From [Haemophilus] felis (lineage in GTDB: Bacteria; Pseudomonadota; Gammaproteobacteria; Enterobacterales; Pasteurellaceae): DNA of 30,440 nt. The notes beneath the pieces are model-generated. The model saw nothing but the letters and a program-made list of their open reading frames with translations, was not told where the DNA came from and made no database searches. The DNA lies in the NCBI GenBank assembly GCA_002015125.1, contig MUYB01000027.1, forward strand, positions 34,090 through 64,529, read 5' to 3'. The translations under genes and the position numbers were made by a program. This document shows positions 18,101 through 27,100 of this stretch, piece by piece (within the stretch, counting starts at the first letter, position 1; each line of letters begins with the position of its first letter).

Positions 18101-21100
18101 CGTGCGAATAATGGAGCGAGTGAAGCACATTCCATCGCTATTGGTCCAAATGCGAGTGTGGGAACTGGTGCAGAGAGCAGCTTGGCAATTGGTCACGGGG
18201 CGAATGTGCGTGCGTCAGGTGGTGGTGTTGCCGAACACAAAAACAGTGTCGCAATCGGTTATAATGCCAAAGCCTATGGTACTCAAGCGGATAATGCAGT
18301 GGCGTTGGGTTCAGGGGCTTGGGCGGGTGGACGATCCACCATTGCGATTGGGGAAAAATCCTATTCTAATAGCCACAACGCCATCGCCATCGGTCAACGA
18401 GCTAATGCTTATTCCAATGCGTTAGTTATTGGTACAGATGCCATCGCCACTGGTACAAGCAACAATGCAGAAAAAAGCATTGCAGTGGGGCAAGGGGCTC
18501 AGGTCTTTGGTGACCACAGTATAGCTGTGGGGGCAGGTGCTAAAATTGGTGCTGGGACGCTTAATAAAACCAACCAAAACTGGACTGCGACCAATATCAC
18601 ACACGTTGTTGGTGGCTCGGCATTTGGTGAAAGCGCTGTTGTGCTTGGTGAGCGTGGTACAGCCGTGGGGAATAATGCGAATGCCACAGGTTCAAAATCT
18701 GCCGCATTCGGTTATTACACCAAAGCCAGCGGTCAATATGCGATTGCGATTGGTACGTCTGCTGGCACAAATCGCACCACCGCTTCAGAAGAGGATGCGA
18801 TTGCGATTGGTCGTGAGGCTTCTGCTTCAGCAAACAAGGCCGTGGCGATTGGTCAGGGTGCCAGTGCGAATCAAGACAACTCTGTCGCACTGGGTTCAAA
18901 GGCACAAACCGTGGCTGCTGTGCCCACGCCAAACGCCACGATTGGTACAGGTAATGATCAAGTCTCGTTCAGAAATTTTGCAGGTGGCACGAATGTCGTA
19001 GGTTCTGTCAGTGTGGGGTCAGGGACAGGGACGACGGCGTTCCGCCAAATCCACAACGTTGCTGCAGGGCGTATCACATCAGATAGCACCGACGCCATCA
19101 ACGGTTCGCAATTGTACCAAGTGGCTAACACGCCGATCACCTTTAACGCCGATACCGGTAGCGTACAACGTCGCCTAGGTCACACCTTAACCATTAAAGG
19201 CAAAGCCAACAGTGGCTTAAGCGTGACCGCCAATACACAAACCAATACCCTAGAAATCGACTTTGACGCCAACGCTACGGGTGGCTTAACCGCAGGCGAA
19301 GGTGTGTCACTTTCTGGCACCACAACTAACCGCTTGCTCGGTTTGGGCAACGTAACTATTGCTCTTGATCCAACATTGAAAGCCAAGTTGGATAGTATGA
19401 AGACCTATGAAGTTGTTTTGGGTACTGGTGTAGAGGCACTTACGCTGGATAGCACTACTGGTTCAAGTGCTGGTCATCAAAAATACACATTGGGCTTTAA
19501 CGCTCAAAAAATGGCAGAGGCGATTAAGCCATTACTAGGCCAACTCGGTGCTGTGACCACATTGCAAACAGGTTCAGGCAACAATGCGGCAACGCACAAA
19601 ATCGGTGAGAAAAACACCGCACTTACGATTACTGGCAGCAATGGCATAACAGCGGCAGTGAGCACCGACACAGGCAATACAGGCAATGGCACATTGACCA
19701 TTGGCTTAGACACCGACACGCAAAATGCGATCAATAAAGTCAAAAATAACGGCAATATCACCTTTGCTGCTACAGGCACAGGCTCCAGCGGCTCGCAAGC
19801 GGTCAGTTTAGGCAATACCTTTACATTACAGGGTACAGATGACATCACAGCCAACATCGCCGCCGACGGCACTACGGGCAACGCCAAAGTGACCTTTGCG
19901 ATTAACAAAGACGGCACCATTGGCGGCAACAAAGACAGTGGTTTAGTCAAAGGTGAAACCGTTAAAACCTATGTTGATGGCATTAAAACCCAAATTGAAA
20001 ATTCTGTCAGTGCCAATGCAAACTTGGGCATTCGTGGCAATACCACCACGAACAATACAAACGCCAAAGTGAACCTCGGCTCACAGCAACTCACTGTAAA
20101 AGGCGATGGCACTTTAGTGAAAACCAACGCTGAAGACCAAGCGATCACCATTACGATTGACGACACGCAATTGACCGCCAAAGCCAAAGAGGCGGCTAAA
20201 GCCGCTGTTAAGGTGATCGCTGGCACCAACACCACTGTGACTGAAGGCACCGATGGCGACTTCAAGACCTATGCGGTCAACGTGAGCGATACGGCTATTC
20301 AAACCGCTGCGGCTGGTGCGAACCTGAAATACAAAGCCACGAATGAGGACGGTACTCAGCTTATTGGTACTCAACAAGAAACTTCATTAAACAGCGGTTT
20401 GAACTTTGTTAGCTCAGAGAACATCACTACAAAAGTTGAAGCTGACGGTAAAGTGACCCACAGCTTAGATGCGGTATTAAATAACATCACCTCTATTGCA
20501 GGCGGTAATAACAACGGCACGAAAATTGAGCTTAAAGACGGCAAAGTCGTGAGCAGTCAAGATGTGTATGTTGGTGATGAGTTACAAGCTGGCAACAAAC
20601 TAGTGAAGGCTTCTGAGTTAACCACGCTTAATGACACAAAATTTACTTTCAAAGATGGTGAAACTGGTACTTTTGAACGCAAAAACAGCGAAGCGAAAAA
20701 CCTTACTATTAAGGCAGGGGATATTCTGGGCACGACTGGCACAGCTAAAACCCACTTAGGCAAAAACCTCAAAGTCGCGTTGACTGGAGCGGGCACTGAC
20801 GCTGGCACATACACCATCGGCTTGAAAGACGAGGTTGAGTTTAACACTGTAACAGCAACCACTTCTCTCAGCGCCGCTGGCGTCATCATTAACGGCACAG
20901 GTATTGCCTTAGGTAACAAAGCGATTACTGGCTTGAATAAAGGTAAAGCTGACAATGATGCTGTGAATGTGGCTCAGTTAAAAGACTTGGCGAGCAAATT
21001 GGGTGGTGGCGCTAGCGTGAATACCGCAGACGGCGCAATCACAGGTCCAACTTACACATTGAAAGCAGGGGCAACTCCAACCCTAGGCGGCGCTACACCA

Positions 21101-24100
21101 GCAACAACAGCCCACGCCGATGTAGGTTCAGCGTTAACCGCTTTAGACAATGCAATTGACAGCTTAAAAACTGGCTTAGGCACAGCGACTATTGCTTATA
21201 AAACACAGCAAGGTTCTGCACAGGCAACCGCAGGTAAAAACATTGCATTAACCACAGGTTTCACCTTCAAAACCGATAGCAACTTAACCGTTGCAGCGGC
21301 GGATGAACAAGGCAACGTGACCTTTGGCTTGAATAAAGACTTAACTGGTATTGAAAGTATTACCAAAGGCGCTAGCAACGCGAAAATTGAGTTGGGTGAT
21401 GACAAAGTGACCTTAAGCAACGGCACTGCGAACAGTCCGATTACATTAACTGGCGTAGCCAAAGGTAAAGCTGGCAACGATGCTGTGAACTACGATCAGT
21501 TAAGCGCACTGGCCACTTCGTTAGGGGCAACGGTAGGTAACGATGGTACTGTTACAGGTCCGACGTTTAATCTTACTATTAATAAAGACGGTAACACGGT
21601 CAACCAAGGTGGCAATACTAATATTACCAACACCAAAGAGGCTATCGAAGGCTTAGATAGAGCGTTGAAAAACGTGAAATTGACCTTTACGGGTAAAGCA
21701 GATGCTACAACGAGCAGTGAAGGCTCAGTTAACTTGAGTGGGCAAAAACTAGCGATCGAAGGTGCTGATACTAACTTGATTACAACTACTGCAACAGGTC
21801 AAAAATTAACGATTGATCTCGCTCAAGCCGTTAAAGATAAATTGAATAAAATCAGTGATGACAAAGATGTTGCTACCACTGATTTAGACAATATTACTGA
21901 AACAGGTAAAACTAACATTAAAAATTTAGTGAAAGTTCGAGCGGCAGAAAATCAATCACTGGTTAAAGTTGAGGAAGATACTGATGGTGATGCGAAACGT
22001 TATAACGTCAGCTTAGAACACAGCAAATTCACTGTTAAGAGTGATAACAACTTAACTGTGGATGCAAATGCGAACGGCATCAGCTATGGCTTAAAAGCGG
22101 ACTTGAAAGGTATTAACTCTATCGCTAAAGATGATAATAGTTCGAAAATTACCCTTACTGATGCAAATACAATTACCTTAAGTGGCACAGGAACAGGCAA
22201 CACAGCGAAACTTACTGGTTTAACCGCTGGCAATGTGGCAACTGATTCCAAAGACGCTATCAACGGTAGCCAGTTGCACGCTGCGCTAGAAAGCATTAGA
22301 GACGCGTTAGGCGCTGGCGCCACCAATGCCGACGGTTCAGTCGGAGCGCCGACCTTCACCCTGAACGGGGTGGACAAAACCAAGCCATCGGCTGGTGGTA
22401 CAACAACGCCGACTACGGTAAACAGCGTGGGCGAGGCCATCAGCAAGCTAGACGAAGCCATTGGCACGCTAAAAGGTGGCCTGACCGACGCCGAGATTGC
22501 CTACTTTGCCCGCAATCAAGACCCAGCGCCTGGCACAGGCACCAGCACCACACCGAAGAAAACGGTGAAACTGTCTGACGGTCTGACCTTTGCTGGCGAT
22601 AAAAACATCACCACGAACACGCAAGACAATGGTGTGGCCACCTTTGCGTTGAACACCAATTTAATTGGTATCAACAGCATTATGGGTCAAGACGGCACTG
22701 CCAAAATCACCTTTGGCCAAGATGCGTTGACGGTTAACAACAAGAAAATCACTGGCTTGGTGGACGCTGATTTATCTACGAATTCAACCGACGCCATTAC
22801 TGGTCACCAACTCAACAGCCTAGCCACGGCATTGGGCTTAACGCCAGCGAACAACGTCTTTACGGCGCCAACCTTTACCGCCATTAACAAAGGCCATATT
22901 GCGGCCGGCGCCACTGGTCTGGCCTCGGGTACGATTAAGGCAGCGGTAGACAACCTCATCAGTACGGTGAATGAAGGTATTCAGTTTGAGGCGACCGCAG
23001 TGAAAGCGGGTCACACCAACCCGAACCGCCAAAACTTGGGTACCACCTTGAAGGTAGTGGAAGGCGACCTCACCAGCGCCAACAATACCCACTTCAAAGG
23101 CAACAACCTGAAAACGGAATACGCCTATGAAAACGGTGTGGGTACGATCAGCATTGGCCTGACCGAAACGCCTGAATTCAAAGCAGTTGAGCTCAAAGGC
23201 ACGGACGGCGTCAACGACACCACAACCACCATCGACGCCGGCGGTGTGAAAGTGAAAGACACCAACAATCCAGCTAAAACCCTTGCCGAATTGGGCAAAG
23301 ACAAGTTGGAAATCGTCACGGGTACCGACGGCAACAATGGCGACAACAAGATCGTCATTGGTAAAGACGGCACCGACGCCAACGCCAAAGGCGTGATCAC
23401 TGGCTTAAGCAATCGTAACGTGGGCGACTTAGCCGATTTGGGCAACGACACCTACGGTAAAGACGCCAATGCAGGCCGTGCCGCGACCGAAGGGGCGGTG
23501 CGCGATTTGGCCGAGAAACTTAACGAGAAATCGGACGCCGGTTTAGACTTTATCGGTAGCAACCCTCAAGCCACAGCCGTTAAACGCAAACTGGGCGAAC
23601 AGCTCACTGTGACGGGTGAAGGCGCGAACTTGCCAGCCGACGGCGCCACCGCTGCGGACAATATCCGTGTGGATACGGACAATACCAACAAAGCATTGGT
23701 GATCAAACTGGCAAAAGCGATTACGAATATTGATTCCATTAAATCGGTTGAGCCTACAAATGGCAAATCTGGCTTCAAGTTAAGCAAAGATGATGGCTTA
23801 ACCTTAACCCAAAAAGCCGCGGATGGTGCAACCACAGAAAACGTGACCAATGCGGAGGGTTCAAGCATTACCGAAACCAATGCGAATGGTGAAATCAGAA
23901 CCGCAACTTATGACATCAATGGCGTGAATGTTGCGGATGCGAATGGTAACGAATCGACCTTGAATAAAGACGGTTTAGAAGTGGAAAACGACGAGGGCGA
24001 ATCCACAACCGTAAGTGCAAAAGAAGTTACCGTGGAAGATGCCAACGGCAACCGCACTTCGCTGGAAAAATCAGGTGTAACCGCTCAAAACGGCACGGAT

Positions 24101-27100
24101 CAATCTAACTTGACGGCGGATAAATTGGTGATTGGACCGCAAGCGCCAGATGCAACGGACAAACACGCAACGGAAATTACCCGTGGTGGTGTAACCCTTA
24201 AAGGCAAAGATGGTGCGGATGCCATCACGCTTAATGCAAACGATAAAACGGCGAAGATTGGCAACGTAACCATTAGTGGTGCAAACGATACGCAAGGGGC
24301 AAATGCAGCGAGCATTACTGGCTTGGCAGATCGTACAGCGGATAATACACCTGATGCTCAAACATCAGGGCAAGCGGCGACTTCAGGTTATGGTATTGGC
24401 GATAACGCAGGGCGTGCGGCAACCGAGGGTGCAGTACGTGAATTGGCGGAGAAATTAAACTTACAGGATAATTCTTCACCATTTACCTATGTGGATGAAA
24501 ACGATGCTCCAGTTGTTCAAGGCAAAGACGGCAAGTTCTACAAACCAGCAGAGCTGAAAGGGGCAACTTGGATTGCGGATGCAAACATCGAAGGTGGCGG
24601 TAAGTATGTGAAAAATAATACGCAAGGCACGCCTGAAGATGTGGCATCGGTTGAATCGAACAAAGTCAATATCAAAGCCAAAGGTGCAGATTTACGTAAA
24701 GTAATGAATGTGAGCAGTGGCATTGGCTCTGACTATGTAGCCACTGCACCAGCAGCAGGCACACCAGCGAACACCGCACCGACGTTAGATACCGCCAAAG
24801 CAAAAGCGGCGGCAAATAGCTTGTACGGTTTAACAGGTAATGCCTTGAATAATGTGGCGACAGTCGGCGATCTACAAGCTATCGCAGTGGCAGGCTTGAC
24901 CTTTAAAGGCAACCACGCCACCAACGAAGTACACCGCAAATTAAGCGATACCTTGGTGATCAAGGGCGAAGGTAGCTTGGCCGACACCGCCACCACTGCC
25001 AGTGATAATATCCGTGTGGATGTGTCCAATAATGACCTCATCGTCAAGTTGGCCAAAGCCATTAAGAATCTAGATTCTATCGAGTCTGACCCGTTGGACG
25101 ACGATGCCGAAGGCAAGTACTTCAAGCTAGGCAAGGAAGACGGTCTGACCCTACGCGATAAAGACGATCAGGGTAGTAAGAAAGTCACGGTAGGTCTAGA
25201 CGGCACGACCATTAACCACGTGGGCGCTGACGGCAAATCGGCTACGGCGACTTATGGTATCGACGGCACCGAGCTAACTGACAAAGACGGCAAGCAGGCC
25301 ACGGTGAAAGCCAGCGAAATTAAACTGGCCGACAAAGCCCAAAACCCGACCAAGACCACCACGCTGACCGACGCTGGTTTAGTAGTGAACGAAGGCGGTG
25401 ACACCACCACGGTGAACAAAGCTGGTGTGACTGCACAAAACGGCGACAACAGCACGGCCTTGAATAAAGACGGTGTAACCGCACAAAATGGCACGGATAA
25501 AGCCAGCTTGGCTGCGGACAAGCTCACCTTGACCAACCAAGACTCTAACGCACAGGACAAGTCAACGGCCGAGCTAGACCGCAACAGCCTAACCTTTAAA
25601 GGTAACGACGGCACCACCGAGGCCATCAAGCTAGACGCCGATGCGAAAACCGCCAAGATTGGCAATGTGACCATCAGCGGTGCGAACAATACGCAGGGCG
25701 AAAACGCCGCCAGCATTATGGGCTTGGCTAATCGTACAGCGGATAATACGCCTGATGCTCAAACCCCAGGCCAAGCGCCTACCAGCGGTTATGGTATTGG
25801 CGACAATGCAGGCCGTGCCGCCACCGAAGGGGCAGTGCGTGAATTGTCCGACAAGCTCGATCTACAAAGCGACTCTTCACCATTTGAATATGTGGACGCT
25901 AACGGTGCTCCTGTGCTCAAAGGCAAAGACGGCAAGTTCTACACCCCTGCCGACCTGAAAGGCGCAACGTGGATTGCGGACAATAGCTTGCCTGGCGGTG
26001 GTAAATATGTGAAAGGTAACCAAGATTTGACACCGACTGCGTCTAATAACGTGAACATCAAATCAAAAGGCGACGATTTACGTAAGTTGCTGAACTTAGG
26101 CAGTGGTATTGGTGCGGAATATGCGGCAACTGCCCCAGCACAGGATGCTGCGGCAGGCACGAAACCAACGTTAGACAAAGCAAAAGCAAGAACGGCGGCA
26201 ACCAGTCTGTATGACTTAAGCGGTAGCAGCTTGAACAATGCAGCAACGGTGGGCGACTTGCAAGCCCTTGCGATCTCAGGTTTTGCGTTGCGTGGCAACC
26301 ACAACACCAACGAGGTACACCGTAAGTTAGGCGATCACATTGTGGTGCAGGGCGAGCGTGATGACAATGCTCAAACCGCGCCAGCGTCAGCGAAAAATAA
26401 TATCTATGTGGATATTACCCATGACAAATTGATCGTCAAACTCGCCGAAGCGATTGCCAATATTAGCTCGCTAACTTCCAAAGGCTTCGACAATGGCAAT
26501 GGCACAGGCTTCAAGTTAGAAGAAGGTGCAGGCAAAGGCTTAACCGTTGCGGAGAAAGCGGCAGACGGCAAGGTAACCAAAAATGAAACCAAAGCCGATG
26601 GCGTGAACATCACCGAAAAAGCCGCAGGTGCCGATGCAAATACACCGCCAACGAAGAGTGCAAGCTATGGCTTAGACGGTGCAACCATTAAGGGAGCAGA
26701 CGGTGCAACCACCAGCGTGAAACCAAAAGAGATTGCGGTAACGGGCGTGAAAGATCCAGCCGATGATCAAAATGCGAAAGCCCCAAGCACCACGATCACA
26801 CCAGATAAAGTGGCAGTGGAGGATAAAAACGGCAACACGGCATCGGTTGCACCAACGGAAATCGGTGTGGAAAGTGCGGATAAAAAACACAAAACCACTG
26901 TGGGTAACGACAAAGTGGCGATTGTGGATGAAACCGATGGTAAGAAAAACAAAGCGGAGTTAGGCGCGGATAAGCTCACTTTGGCTTCAACGGATACAGC
27001 GAATAAAGCGAAATCTGAATTGACCAAAGATGACTTAACCTTCACTAACGACAAAGGCGAAGAAACCATTAAGATTGATGGTAAAACAGGCACTATCAGC

